Below are positions 14,883 to 22,115 of a DNA stretch of 47,098 nt, in pieces. The position numbers were made by a program, and so were the translations under genes. The stretch covers positions 1 to 47,098 of the IMG/VR virus record IMGVR_UViG_3300035703_000147; one strand, written 5' to 3'. The stretch's first letter is position 1. Every line of letters starts with the position of its first letter. The notes below the pieces were generated by a model. It searched no databases. It was not told where the DNA came from and saw nothing but the letters and a program-made list of their open reading frames with translations. The DNA comes from a virus.

Positions 14883-15100
14883 CTACCTTTACATCAGAAG
14901 ATCTGGCAGTTGCTTTAGCCAAGTGGCGTGCCGATCTACACGATGAGTTGTGTCAGCTACGTGAGCTGGGTATTCCGATACCAGGCAGGGCTTTCGCCCT
15001 CTGTCATTCGGCTGAGCCCAGCGACTACGAAGCTATTAGCATCAGTGATTCTGTAGATCTCATCATTAACCAAGCTAGATTGGAGGCAGCAAATGACTAA
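14879..15100 (+). CDS. 73-residue early protein
   Basis: ATG 14879 is chosen because it overlaps the upstream stop as ATGA; an ATG 15 bases earlier would add five residues. The protein reads MTTFTSEDLAVALAKWRADL, contains LGIPIPGRAFALCHSAEPSD and ends DSVDLIINQARLEAAND. It is helical with one cysteine and an acidic tail. I do not recognise the family. Confidence 0.65.
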   Translation: MTTFTSEDLAVALAKWRADLHDELCQLRELGIPIPGRAFALCHSAEPSDYEAISISDSVDLIINQARLEAAND

Positions 15101-15305
15101 TGAAAGCGTTGGCTTTGACCCGTTGCATGTAGTATCCGCATCAAGAATCCATACCTTGGAGTTTTTGAATCGCCAATTGAATATTGATAACGAGCAGATG
15201 CGTCTTGCTATCAACGTTCTGTTGGATACCTTGCCTTCAGATGTGAAGGTTAACTATCAGGACGCTATTGAATTAGCCCAGCGTTCTGTTCACCGCATCA
15301 TATAA
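15093..15305 (+). CDS. 70-residue helical early protein
   Basis: The product starts MTNESVGFDPLHVVSASRIH and then forms an extended amphipathic helix with the sequence LEFLNRQLNIDNEQMRLAIN, ending YQDAIELAQRSVHRII. It overlaps the previous gene by 8 bp, with a GGAGG sequence upstream. The layout suggests a small coiled-coil or dimeric protein. Family and role are unknown. Confidence 0.65.
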   Translation: MTNESVGFDPLHVVSASRIHTLEFLNRQLNIDNEQMRLAINVLLDTLPSDVKVNYQDAIELAQRSVHRII

Positions 15306-15316
15306 GGAGAAACCCT

Positions 15317-15580
15317 ATGTCTTCTATAAGACCTGTTGTATCTATCCTCGATCCTAACTTTCAGTATACCCGTGCAGCACAGACGGATATATCGAAAACT
15401 TTCGATCGTGTTCGCTGGCAGATGGCTTTAGAAAATACTAAAGCTACCAAAGTTCCAGTGATGTTTAGTAGTGTTGACAATGTATCCGATGAGGATCTTG
15501 CTTACGCTGCCGCCCAACTCCGTCAGGATTATGAGGAGCACGGCGACCCTTGGTATCCCCGTCAGAAAGGAGGAATCTAA
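15317..15580 (+). CDS. 87-residue early protein
   Basis: AAGGAG precedes ATG 15317. The product starts MSSIRPVVSILDPNFQYTRA and contains ISKTFDRVRWQMALENTKAT, then NVSDEDLAYAAAQLRQDYEE. It is mostly helical with a Pro-rich end. I do not recognise it. It ends TAATG with the next gene, supporting coupled translation. Confidence 0.65.
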   Translation: MSSIRPVVSILDPNFQYTRAAQTDISKTFDRVRWQMALENTKATKVPVMFSSVDNVSDEDLAYAAAQLRQDYEEHGDPWYPRQKGGI

Positions 15581-15924
15581 TGCATCAAGACGACAACCCA
15601 AAGTTCATCGACGATCTTCATGAGCGCATCGATGACAGTCTGGCTTCTATCCGTGCAGTAAAGGGCGAGAAGTTCGCAGACATTGTGTATGTTAGTTTCA
15701 TGGGGGCCCATGCTATGAAGATGGTGGGCACTTACATGAGACGGCAAGAAGGTGAATCAGAGGCGCGAGATATGATCGGGCGACAGCTCGGTCATTCAAT
15801 CGCGGCATTCATGTCAATGATCGCTGAGATGGCCAAGCTAACAGAATCTGATTGTAAAGAAGTGTTGACATGGAGTGACACTCTATGCGAACACGTTAAC
15901 ACTGCCATGAAGGAGGCAGAATGA
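15580..15924 (+). CDS. 114-residue helical early protein
   Basis: The ATG at 15580 overlaps the upstream stop (TAATG) and has AGGAGG 5 bases before it, so it is preferred over a TTG at 15550. The product starts MHQDDNPKFIDDLHERIDDS and contains AHAMKMVGTYMRRQEGESEA and IGRQLGHSIAAFMSMIAEMA. It is an acidic-basic helical protein without a membrane segment strong enough to call. Role unknown. Confidence 0.68.
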   Translation: MHQDDNPKFIDDLHERIDDSLASIRAVKGEKFADIVYVSFMGAHAMKMVGTYMRRQEGESEARDMIGRQLGHSIAAFMSMIAEMAKLTESDCKEVLTWSDTLCEHVNTAMKEAE

Positions 15925-16241
15925 GAACATGGGAACTAGCATTCAACGAGAATGCATCATTTAACAAACTCGAAAGATTGATCAACATCTTACGTGACTG
16001 GAACTACGAAGTAGATACCACCAGTAATCGAGAAGGTGACAATGATTACATCTACGAGGTATACGACGAACACTCAGACTGCATCTGGGCAGACGGCGAT
16101 GGCGTTGTAAGCCTACGTCACGCCCTTGCAAGCAGTTGTGTTATTCATTTAGACCAAGTATTTGGTAAGGGTAAACCCCAAGTAATCGTTGGCGATGCAG
16201 TGAAAGTTCCGTTTCCGCGGTCTTCACATGTCGGAAGTTAA
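15921..16241 (+). CDS. 106-residue early protein
   Basis: The product starts MRTWELAFNENASFNKLERL and has an acidic middle (YIYEVYDEHSDCIWADGDG) followed by ALASSCVIHLDQVFGKGKPQ. It reads like a small alpha/beta protein. It starts at an ATGA overlap with an AAGGAGG site upstream, and its stop codon lies inside a hairpin that may end the transcript. I do not recognise the family. Confidence 0.65.
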   Translation: MRTWELAFNENASFNKLERLINILRDWNYEVDTTSNREGDNDYIYEVYDEHSDCIWADGDGVVSLRHALASSCVIHLDQVFGKGKPQVIVGDAVKVPFPRSSHVGS

Positions 16242-16271
16242 CAGTGTGCCATCTATATGTGCACAGTTAAC
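16237..16271 (+). other. Long hairpin at the end of the small-gene chain
   Basis: GTTAACAGTGTGC at 16237-16249 pairs with GTGCACAGTTAAC at 16259-16271, with one mismatch and one wobble around a 9-base loop. It contains the stop codon of the preceding gene. The sequence after it is not T-rich enough to call a classic terminator. It could be an attenuator or mRNA stabiliser. Confidence 0.55.
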
Positions 16272-16348
16272 CCAAGTTTATTAGTTAGTGTATCACAAGT
16301 GTTTGCTACTAATACACATCGCTTGTTATTAAACCATCGTCGTCCGTC

Positions 16349-16367
16349 CTTTATCCCTTCGGGAAGG
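16349..16367 (+). other. TTCG-capped hairpin in the amidoligase leader
   Basis: TCCC at 16354-16357 pairs with GGGA at 16361-16364 around TTC, and CCTT/AAGG can extend it. It is followed by CTTTTCTTTCTTTCAACTTT and an AAGGAG site before ATG 16411. This is the third of three similar hairpin-plus-pyrimidine leaders in this region. Confidence 0.45.
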
Positions 16368-16410
16368 TCGTTCGACTTTTCTTTCTTTCAACTTTTATCA
16401 AGGAGCAACT

Positions 16411-17904
16411 ATGAGTCATCGCATATATCTATATGCACGTAGGCGCGTCTATGGACCAGAGTTAGGTAGATCTGAGTTCTTACGTACCTTTGTGAAGAGA
16501 CTTCTTAAGTCTATCGCTCGCTCTACAGGTGGTAGGATTCATACGAATCGCTGGCTACGCCTGATCCAGGAGCTTGCTGCTGCTCATATTGAAGATGGCA
16601 AGGGGAGGGAGTTCATCACAGATGTCCTCAATCTTGTATCTCAGTATGAACGTACACATCCTCTGACTGTGGCTCGCATCAATCTGATGTGCGACATCAT
16701 CGTTCAACGAGTATTTGTTGACAATGATAACCGTGACTACGGACGCATAATGCAGATGCATGACGTTGCCTTTCAAGCTAACAATGATCCATCATGGATT
16801 GAACAAGTTGCTAGCAAGATGGGTATACACAGGGCATCATGTGATCATTACACTGATCGCCGAGTTATGTACACTGGCAGTCAAGAAGATGTCAACGTTA
16901 ACATGTATGTTTGCCATCACTGCAGAGATCGCGATGTATCCTCTGGTTTACGTCAAGAAACTTCACATGGTGAGTATGTTCTTTCATCTTTTGCAGTGGA
17001 ATATACTGACGAGAATAGCCGTCGTAGAATAGGTGATCGCCGTTCTAGTGAACTACGCCTACACAATGGGCGCTGGGTTCATGTCAACTGGTCTCCATAT
17101 TCAAACCTTGTAGATCATTACCACAGTTCACGGGCTAAAGGATTTCATGTAATCGATAGCCCTTGGTTCAGATCTCATCGTCGTGCTTTTGGATGTGAGC
17201 TTGAGGTTCAGGTAACAAGCAGTAACGTGCCAGTCAATACCGCAGCTGGTAAGGTTCATGATGTTCTGAATCCCAGCGGTAACGTAGGTGAGTACTGTTA
17301 CTTCGAACGCGATGGCTCGATAGGTCACGGCTTTGAACTTATTACTCAGCCTGCTGGCCTTGATCTGCATCGTCAAAAGTTTGATCTGTTCTTGAACAAT
17401 GCCGAACTTAAGCGTGGTCTGAGATCACACGAAGGTGGCAGCTGTGGATTCCATGTTCACGTTGGTCGTCAGTATCTAACGCAAGCTCAGATCTACCGTG
17501 TTCAGTCCTTCCTAAATGATGTTCGTAATGAAGGCTTGATCAGGATGATTGCTCGCAGATATGGCGCTGGTTACTGCCGAGTCAAAGCAGAGATGGCTAA
17601 GTTCACATCGCATGGCAAGCATAGCAATGATCGATACGAGATGCTAAATGTATCCAACGATAAAACGGTGGAGTTCAGAATCTTCCGTGGTTCTTTGAGA
17701 TATGAATCGATCGCTGCTGCTCTTGAGTTTTGCAATGCATTGCTGACGTTCTGTCAGCCAGGTGAGGTTGCCTTCAACCAGTTCAATGCTGTTGGCTTCC
17801 GCCAGTTCATTACGAGAGTTGACATGCGCTCAGACACAAAGTTCCTGCGTGCATACCTAAACGTTAATGCGGATACCGACGGAGAAAGGAGTATAGCAGC
17901 ATGA
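16411..17904 (+). CDS. Putative amidoligase (Amidoligase_2, COOH-NH2 ligase with glutamine-synthetase-like core)
   Basis: The 497-residue protein has all the main Amidoligase_2 motifs in order: FGCELEV at 260-266 (metal-binding acids), ERDGSIGHGFELITQP at 299-314, CGFHVHVGR at 345-353 and KTVEFRIFRGS at 418-428. Enzymes of this family use ATP to join a carboxylate to an amine, giving an amide or peptide bond. A C-x2-C pair at 168-171, with Cys144 and nearby His residues, may form an added metal site in the N-terminal half. It is followed by a 38-residue gene and a GATase-II protein, a pairing that Iyer and colleagues predicted for phage peptide or cell-wall modification. The substrate is unknown. 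Confidence 0.85.
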   Translation: MSHRIYLYARRRVYGPELGRSEFLRTFVKRLLKSIARSTGGRIHTNRWLRLIQELAAAHIEDGKGREFITDVLNLVSQYERTHPLTVARINLMCDIIVQRVFVDNDNRDYGRIMQMHDVAFQANNDPSWIEQVASKMGIHRASCDHYTDRRVMYTGSQEDVNVNMYVCHHCRDRDVSSGLRQETSHGEYVLSSFAVEYTDENSRRRIGDRRSSELRLHNGRWVHVNWSPYSNLVDHYHSSRAKGFHVIDSPWFRSHRRAFGCELEVQVTSSNVPVNTAAGKVHDVLNPSGNVGEYCYFERDGSIGHGFELITQPAGLDLHRQKFDLFLNNAELKRGLRSHEGGSCGFHVHVGRQYLTQAQIYRVQSFLNDVRNEGLIRMIARRYGAGYCRVKAEMAKFTSHGKHSNDRYEMLNVSNDKTVEFRIFRGSLRYESIAAALEFCNALLTFCQPGEVAFNQFNAVGFRQFITRVDMRSDTKFLRAYLNVNADTDGERSIAA

Positions 17905-18017
17905 TTCGCATTACTACCAGTAACAAAGTTTGGTCTGACCTGACTGAGCTCGAGGCAAGCACCTTGATCTCATGTCTTTTAGTCAACAATATTAATTTCA
18001 TTGCAGTATATCAATAG
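17901..18017 (+). CDS. 38-residue protein between amidoligase and amidotransferase
   Basis: ATG 17901 overlaps the amidoligase stop as ATGA. The product is MIRITTSNKVWSDLTELEAS followed by TLISCLLVNNINFIAVYQ. It ends two bases before the GGAG of the next gene. Its position and coupling suggest that it is translated. It could be a small partner or a substrate peptide of the ligase pair, which is speculation; small phage proteins with W-S-D-L-T-E-L-E-A are also seen in other contexts. Confidence 0.6.
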   Translation: MIRITTSNKVWSDLTELEASTLISCLLVNNINFIAVYQ

Positions 18018-18027
18018 GAGAAATACT

Positions 18028-19092
18028 ATGTGCATTCTGATTCACCACCCTGCTGGTTCAGAGTTGACCGACGAACACTTCGCGGACTTCTATGACAAGA
18101 ACCCCGATGGCTTTGGCGCCATCATTAACACTGGACGTAAGGTAGATATCATCAAGCGTGTTGGCACATTGCGTGAGATTCAGCAGTTGTATAACAAGTT
18201 TGTCAAGGGTCATGACGCTGTAATTCACATGCGTTGGCGTACTCATGGCGACGTTGATCTTGCTAACTGCCATCCATATGAGGTAGTTCCTGGCTTGTGG
18301 ATGTCACACAATGGCGTTCTATCTACTGGCAATACAGCTGACACAACTAAGTCGGACACATGGCATTACATTAAGGATTATCTACAGCCTTTGCTTGCCC
18401 GTGATCCTGAGCTTATCCATGAGCCAGCCTTTCAGACTCTGATCGAACGGCATATCGGATACAGCAACAAGTTTGGCTTCATGTCATCTGATGGTAGGTC
18501 TGTGATCATCAATCGTGACGCTGGTCTAGAGCATGATGGTATCTGGTATTCCAATACCTATGCTTGGACACCAAGTAAGTTTGGATACAAGTATCCTGGA
18601 TCTACTACGAGTAGCTACCATTATGGATCATCTCCTACATGGGCTGCTTGGAATTCAATGGACAATACCTCTCAGCGTCAGCTAGCATGGGGTCAAGATC
18701 CTGTGGGAAAACCTGTGTCCAAGCGTGGCAAGAAGGCGAAGAAGAAGACAATCGCCAAGAAACAAGCAGATCTATCTGCTCCGCTTGGACAACTCGCTAC
18801 GGAGAGTCTAACTAGAATCATTCGCAAGTTATGGAATGAGATGATGAGCGACGACTACAATGGCGTGTTACGTTGGGTTGAATCTAACCCAATGCAGGCA
18901 ATGCACTTTATCAAGGAGATATTCCCGACCTATACTGATCAGGAAATATCTGACATGGTTAACATGGATCCAGCTCAGGCAACTGAGATTATCTATGACG
19001 CGTGGGATGTTGCTGAGCAAGACTTACTTGAACTGGCTGGCATCCCTCTTTACCAAGACTCGTATGTAAAGGAGGACGTAAATGCTGTTTGA
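18028..19092 (+). CDS. Class II glutamine amidotransferase-like Ntn protein
   Basis: ATG 18028 is chosen over an upstream start because removal of Met would expose Cys2 as the N-terminal nucleophile (MCILIHHPAG). GATase-II motifs follow: DGFGAII, HMRWRTHGDVDLANCHPYE and WMSHNGVL, which match the Arg, Asn and Gly that shape the glutamine pocket. The first ~190 residues form this domain. The remaining ~160 form a basic linker (KRGKKAKKKTIAKKQ) and a helical region that I cannot name. It could supply ammonia or hydrolyse an amide for the upstream amidoligase. Confidence 0.82.
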   Translation: MCILIHHPAGSELTDEHFADFYDKNPDGFGAIINTGRKVDIIKRVGTLREIQQLYNKFVKGHDAVIHMRWRTHGDVDLANCHPYEVVPGLWMSHNGVLSTGNTADTTKSDTWHYIKDYLQPLLARDPELIHEPAFQTLIERHIGYSNKFGFMSSDGRSVIINRDAGLEHDGIWYSNTYAWTPSKFGYKYPGSTTSSYHYGSSPTWAAWNSMDNTSQRQLAWGQDPVGKPVSKRGKKAKKKTIAKKQADLSAPLGQLATESLTRIIRKLWNEMMSDDYNGVLRWVESNPMQAMHFIKEIFPTYTDQEISDMVNMDPAQATEIIYDAWDVAEQDLLELAGIPLYQDSYVKEDVNAV

Positions 19093-19402
19093 TAAACGCT
19101 GTCAAGATGCAGTAAAAAATAATGCTGAACTTAACAGGGAGTACCAAGATTTTGCTAGAGCTGTTAATCTACATGGTACAGATGGCAATGTTGAAGTTCG
19201 GTTTCTTAACGAAGTGTTCTATACCATTCCAAGGGAGCAGTATGAATCAGAAATGAGAACACATCAACTAGCATTAAGTTCCAATGGAATATATGGGTTT
19301 GCTAAGTACCACGTATATACCATGCTTCATGAAAGAAACTTGGCAAAACAATTTATTAACTTTGCAAAAACGAAAGGGTATTCTTGTGTCTACACTAACT
19401 AA
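19082..19402 (+). CDS. 106-residue protein downstream of the amidotransferase
   Basis: An AAAGGAGG site precedes ATG 19082 inside the end of the previous gene. The product starts MLFDKRCQDAVKNNAELNRE and contains YQDFARAVNLHGTDGNVEVR and AKYHVYTMLHERNLAKQFIN. It is mixed alpha/beta with several aromatic residues. I do not recognise it. Overlap with both neighbours places it in the same operon as the amidoligase pair. Confidence 0.68.
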   Translation: MLFDKRCQDAVKNNAELNREYQDFARAVNLHGTDGNVEVRFLNEVFYTIPREQYESEMRTHQLALSSNGIYGFAKYHVYTMLHERNLAKQFINFAKTKGYSCVYTN

Positions 19403-19688
19403 AAAACAATTCGCTGAATTAGTACGTTCTGCTAAGACAGAACGCAAACAACTGCTTGAGCAGGTCAAGTTCTTAGATGACATCATCTCCTTATCAGGGG
19501 AAGAAGTTACCGTGAGAGCTAAGCCTCAACTTAGCAAAGCTAAAAGCACCAAGAAGAAATACGCTTGGTCTGCTTCAGCTAAGCGTCGCTTCAAAGAGAA
19601 GTGCAATACACCTGAGGCGAAGCAGAAGTATTCTCAGGCGCAACGTGCACGTCGTGCTCGTGAACGCTTGAATCAATCTAAGTCTTAA
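19386..19688 (+). CDS. Basic DNA-binding-like protein (100 aa)
   Basis: GTG 19386 with an AAAGGG site upstream is preferred to a long N-terminal extension that runs through the previous gene. The product starts (M)STLTKKQFAELVRSAKTERK, has a helical segment EQVKFLDDIISLSGEEVT, and a very basic C-terminal half with KKKYAWSASAKRRFKEKCNT and RARRARERLNQSKS. That half looks like a nucleic-acid-binding tail. It is the last rightward gene of the first early cassette and ends 9 bases before a hairpin. Confidence 0.65.
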   Translation: MSTLTKKQFAELVRSAKTERKQLLEQVKFLDDIISLSGEEVTVRAKPQLSKAKSTKKKYAWSASAKRRFKEKCNTPEAKQKYSQAQRARRARERLNQSKS

Positions 19689-19690
19689 GT

Positions 19691-19720
19691 AAAAAAAGCC
19701 CGAGGTTATTAGCCTCGGGC
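19691..19720 (-). terminator. Intrinsic terminator for the leftward DNA-metabolism operon
   Basis: GCCCGAGG at 19698-19705 pairs perfectly with CCTCGGGC at 19713-19720. In the leftward direction the stem is followed by seven T residues (19697 down to 19691). It lies ~65 bases after the stop of the HTH gene at 19785. In the rightward direction there is no T-tract, though the stem may still slow or stabilise that transcript. Confidence 0.8.
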
Positions 19721-19743
19721 AAACTCCATTGTTTGGAGAAGGG

Positions 19744-19769
19744 TATACAGTCGGGGAATTGACTGTATA
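19744..19769. other. Inverted repeat between converging operons
   Basis: TATACAGTC at 19744-19752 pairs perfectly with GACTGTATA at 19761-19769 around GGGGAATT. It lies between the leftward terminator and the stop of the 19785 gene. It could be a second terminator-associated hairpin or a protein site. Confidence 0.5.
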
Positions 19770-19784
19770 TCCATTATGCTCCCA

Positions 19785-20270
19785 CTAACTGTGCAGATAT
19801 GGATCTGTTTCCAACCACTGCCACAGTCCATCCATCAAACGATCCTGTATTGGAGCAAGGATCTCTGCTATAGCTCTTCGGAGCTTCCATGCTTTGTGCT
19901 GCGAGATACCCGCTATCTCAGAAGAATCTCTTATACTTCTACCTAATAGCACATTCCTTAACTCAAGTTTGCTTAAACCAAATCGGGATAACTGCCCTCT
20001 GTGCTTACGCACAATAAGATTTGCCGCCAGTTTCCGCTCCCGCATATTTCCATACAAATAGAAAGCATATATCTGCTCATCCTCAGGTCGACGACTCAGG
20101 AAGCTAAACAACATTCCAACCTGAGCGTGCATGTCATACTGAGTTAGCCTATCGCTTGAGTGTTCGTTGTCTACTTTGTTAGCTAGGTTAGTAGCTGAGG
20201 GGATAGTGATGATGCTGGTATCCCTCATGCGGAAGGCGAATCTCAGGGCGTGCTCAGGCGACTTGAACAT
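19785..20270 (-). CDS. HTH protein, possible phage transcription or antitermination regulator
   Basis: This 161-residue protein starts MFKSPEHALRFAFRMRDTSI and has a conserved-looking middle (DMHAQVGMLFSFLSRRPEDE, IYAFYLYGNMRERKLAANL) and an HTH-like C-terminal half (RDSSEIAGISQHKAWKLRRA). Similar proteins occur at the ends of replication modules of other phages, where late regulators of the antiterminator-Q or sigma-like kind are often found. It is the last gene of the leftward operon. The regulatory role is an inference; no clear sigma region was recognised. Confidence 0.65.
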   Translation of the reverse strand: MFKSPEHALRFAFRMRDTSIITIPSATNLANKVDNEHSSDRLTQYDMHAQVGMLFSFLSRRPEDEQIYAFYLYGNMRERKLAANLIVRKHRGQLSRFGLSKLELRNVLLGRSIRDSSEIAGISQHKAWKLRRAIAEILAPIQDRLMDGLWQWLETDPYLHS

Positions 20271-20670
20271 TTTTTATCTCCTGACCCGCCACTACAAACT
20301 TAGAGAACAACACAAGACTAATCTCGATCGTATCTTCATACTCATCTGAGGTTCCCCATCCCCTGGTCACCACCCTCCAGGGCCTGCGATCCTGACGATA
20401 CGCGAGCGCGGGCCGTTTCTCATCTTTCCGTGCCTGCTCAGTTGCCTGCTTCCAGAATCTTTCCAGATCTGCAGGTAGCACCTCAGCGTAACGCTTCACC
20501 TCAAGTGCCCAGTCACCTAATCCTAAGATGTCATGCCCACCATCTCTGGTCTGATCCAGATTTCTTGTGAGCTCAGAAGTCAACTCAGGCGGTAGCAATA
20601 CCTTGAGTTCATTTATGAGTTCACGTTCTCCAGCCTTGCCCTTTGCCCGACTATTTATTTTCCCCATCAC
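20254..20670 (-). CDS. PD-(D/E)XK nuclease, Holliday-junction-resolvase-like
   Basis: The 138-residue protein has the resolvase/PDDEXK motif set: RAKGKAGERELINELK near the start (acidic residue in the first helix), DGGHDILGLGDWALEVKRYA (D...E-x-K core), and a basic C-terminal half with WKQATEQARK. This fold cuts DNA branches during recombination or packaging in many phages. It overlaps the HTH gene by 17 bp and the zinc-type gene by 20 bp. The exact target is not shown by the sequence. Confidence 0.8.
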   Translation of the reverse strand: MMGKINSRAKGKAGERELINELKVLLPPELTSELTRNLDQTRDGGHDILGLGDWALEVKRYAEVLPADLERFWKQATEQARKDEKRPALAYRQDRRPWRVVTRGWGTSDEYEDTIEISLVLFSKFVVAGQEIKNVQVA

Positions 20671-21004
20671 TCCCCCAGTTTAAGATCGTATCACCCTTCA
20701 TAACACGGCTCCAATATTTACTCACATCAGATACACCAATCACCTCAGGTTCTTTCTGCCTGTTAACCCATACTACAAACCGAGTCTCTGGATGCTCGCA
20801 CCTACCCTCTCGCATCATCTTTGCTTTGTGCTCATGTGTACAATCCAAGCAGTAGCCGTTATCTACTGGGCTATCAGCCTGCCTCATCAGCCAGATATAC
20901 TGACGATACTGAATAGCATTATCAAAACAATCGGGGTGAGATTCCCCGTACTTACCGCTTAGGATCCTGCGTGGATCTTTCCAGTCAATCTTCTTATGTG
21001 CCAT
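20651..21004 (-). CDS. Cys/His-containing protein in the DNA-metabolism operon (117 aa)
   Basis: ATG 21004 with GAAAGG upstream is preferred, giving a start MAHKKIDWKDPRRILSGKYG. The middle holds a Cys/His cluster YCLDCTHEHKAKMMREGRCE-HP that could bind zinc, and QYRQYIWLMRQADS. The C-terminus has VVWVNRQKEPEVIGVS. I do not recognise the family, but it lies with nuclease and zinc-ribbon genes, so a nucleic-acid role is likely. Confidence 0.65.
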   Translation of the reverse strand: MAHKKIDWKDPRRILSGKYGESHPDCFDNAIQYRQYIWLMRQADSPVDNGYCLDCTHEHKAKMMREGRCEHPETRFVVWVNRQKEPEVIGVSDVSKYWSRVMKGDTILNWGSDGENK

Positions 21005-21332
21005 AGACCTTTCTTTCTTGGCGTTCATCAGCTCTGATTGTTCTCCATACTTCGAGCTGCATCTCATCAGCTTTCATGTCATATCTCAGGCGTTCCTCCG
21101 CCTCCACTGCAGCTTGAAGACCTGTAAGAAGTTGCTGATAGTCCTCAGATGCAAAAGCCTCGCGCTCTTGTGCTGCTGCCGTCTTAAACCCAGCCTTGTC
21201 AGCTTGGCGCATGAGTAACGCGAACTTGCTCTTCTTAAATTCCTCGATATAAGTGCGATGTGCCTTCGCCCTAGCGTACTCAAACGCTTTCTCACGATAG
21301 TCATTTAACAACTCCTCAACGTTTCTTTCCAC
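20994..21332 (-). CDS. Conserved phage helical protein (112 aa)
   Basis: It starts MERNVEELLNDYREKAFEYA and continues ARAKAHRTYIEEFKKSKFAL, then a Gln/Ala/Glu-rich helix (REAFASEDYQQLLTGLQAA) ending with EVWRTIRADERQE. This long-helix pattern matches a widespread phage family of unknown function that lies near recombination genes. It overlaps its neighbours by 11 and 17 bp. It has no membrane or catalytic motif. Confidence 0.75.
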   Translation of the reverse strand: MERNVEELLNDYREKAFEYARAKAHRTYIEEFKKSKFALLMRQADKAGFKTAAAQEREAFASEDYQQLLTGLQAAVEAEERLRYDMKADEMQLEVWRTIRADERQERKVYGT

Positions 21333-21819
21333 TTGTCACCCTCGCTTTCTTTTCTGGTGCTTTCTTTGTTCTCAGTTCAACCACATCTAAACCAACCCCG
21401 CACTCAGAACAATACGTGCATGCAACCTCAGCCGCCTTGACAGCATCAGCACCCATAGCAAGAGCACCAATCGCTAGGTCTCGACCTGAGCCTGAGGCAT
21501 AGAATGAATCTTCGAATATGATTGGGAATGGAACAAACTCATACTTGTGCACCACGCCCTGAGGTGAGATGGCAATCATGTGCGCTGCGAATCCGTCTTC
21601 TTTTTGCAACGCATGAGGAAACTTATTAGGATCAGCGCCAGCTTCAAACCAGCCCATCATCATATTGCACTGAGCTGTAGCTCCAGCAGCTCCGATGAGC
21701 CAGCTTTTGTGTTTACCTGAGGTTATCTTACGGACTTTGGTAACTGTCTGGAGTATGCCTCCCTCAGTTGCCTGCTTGTCCCCGACCAACCTTTGTCCAT
21801 CCCAAACAATCACCGTCAT
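21316..21819 (-). CDS. HslV/20S proteasome-like Ntn hydrolase
   Basis: The 167-residue protein has the N-terminal pattern of proteasome-type peptidases: Met-Thr2, then DKQAT (Asp14) and a Lys at 28 in TVTKVRKI. It also has LIGAAGATAQC and YASGSGRDLAIGALAMGADA, the glycine-rich turn of HslV/beta-subunit folds. After Met removal, Thr2 would be the nucleophile. The C-terminus is a basic tail (KKAPEKKARVTSGKKR). No HslU-like ATPase gene is visible nearby, so it may be a stand-alone peptidase or amidase. The substrate is unknown. Confidence 0.78.
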   Translation of the reverse strand: MTVIVWDGQRLVGDKQATEGGILQTVTKVRKITSGKHKSWLIGAAGATAQCNMMMGWFEAGADPNKFPHALQKEDGFAAHMIAISPQGVVHKYEFVPFPIIFEDSFYASGSGRDLAIGALAMGADAVKAAEVACTYCSECGVGLDVVELRTKKAPEKKARVTSGKKR

Positions 21820-22115
21820 CTAGATCCTTTCACATGAATTAATCCTAGATCCCACAGCTTCATATAAGTTTTACTAATAGCTTCTAGTATAAACGCACGT
21901 CGATCTTCTCGTGACATAGATTTCCCTTGGTCTAATTCGGTATGACATGCCATGCATAGCCAAGCCGTCATGCCATCATGAGCCTTATGACTTCTGCCTT
22001 TGCCGTGTTCTAACAGATTGCTGTGAGCCGCGACTACCGTTTCATCCTCACATCCACACATCACACACGCCTGACCTCGAGCCAGAGCTAGAAGCTTAGG
22101 AGATCTGAATGTCAT
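21816..22115 (-). CDS. YbcO/DUF1364-like HNH-type nuclease
   Basis: The 99-residue protein starts MTFRSPKLLALARGQACVMC and has two zinc-type clusters (CVMCGC and WLCMACHTELDQG) with the central AAHSNLLEHGKGRSHKAHDG. This pattern matches the DUF1364/YbcO nuclease family of lambda-like prophages, small HNH-type enzymes encoded in Nin-like regions. Key His and Cys residues are present. It overlaps the Ntn hydrolase by ATGA. A recombination or DNA-processing role is expected. Confidence 0.82.
   Translation of the reverse strand: MTFRSPKLLALARGQACVMCGCEDETVVAAHSNLLEHGKGRSHKAHDGMTAWLCMACHTELDQGKSMSREDRRAFILEAISKTYMKLWDLGLIHVKGSR

Noticed and set aside
16257-16442. 61-residue open frame before the amidoligase
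   Set aside because: It has no ribosome site, runs through the hairpin and leader, and overlaps the amidoligase start; the composition is not protein-like.
19698-19720. Terminator for the rightward early operon
   Set aside because: The hairpin is followed by a T-tract only in the leftward direction, so it is assigned to the leftward operon; a rightward effect is possible but not supported.
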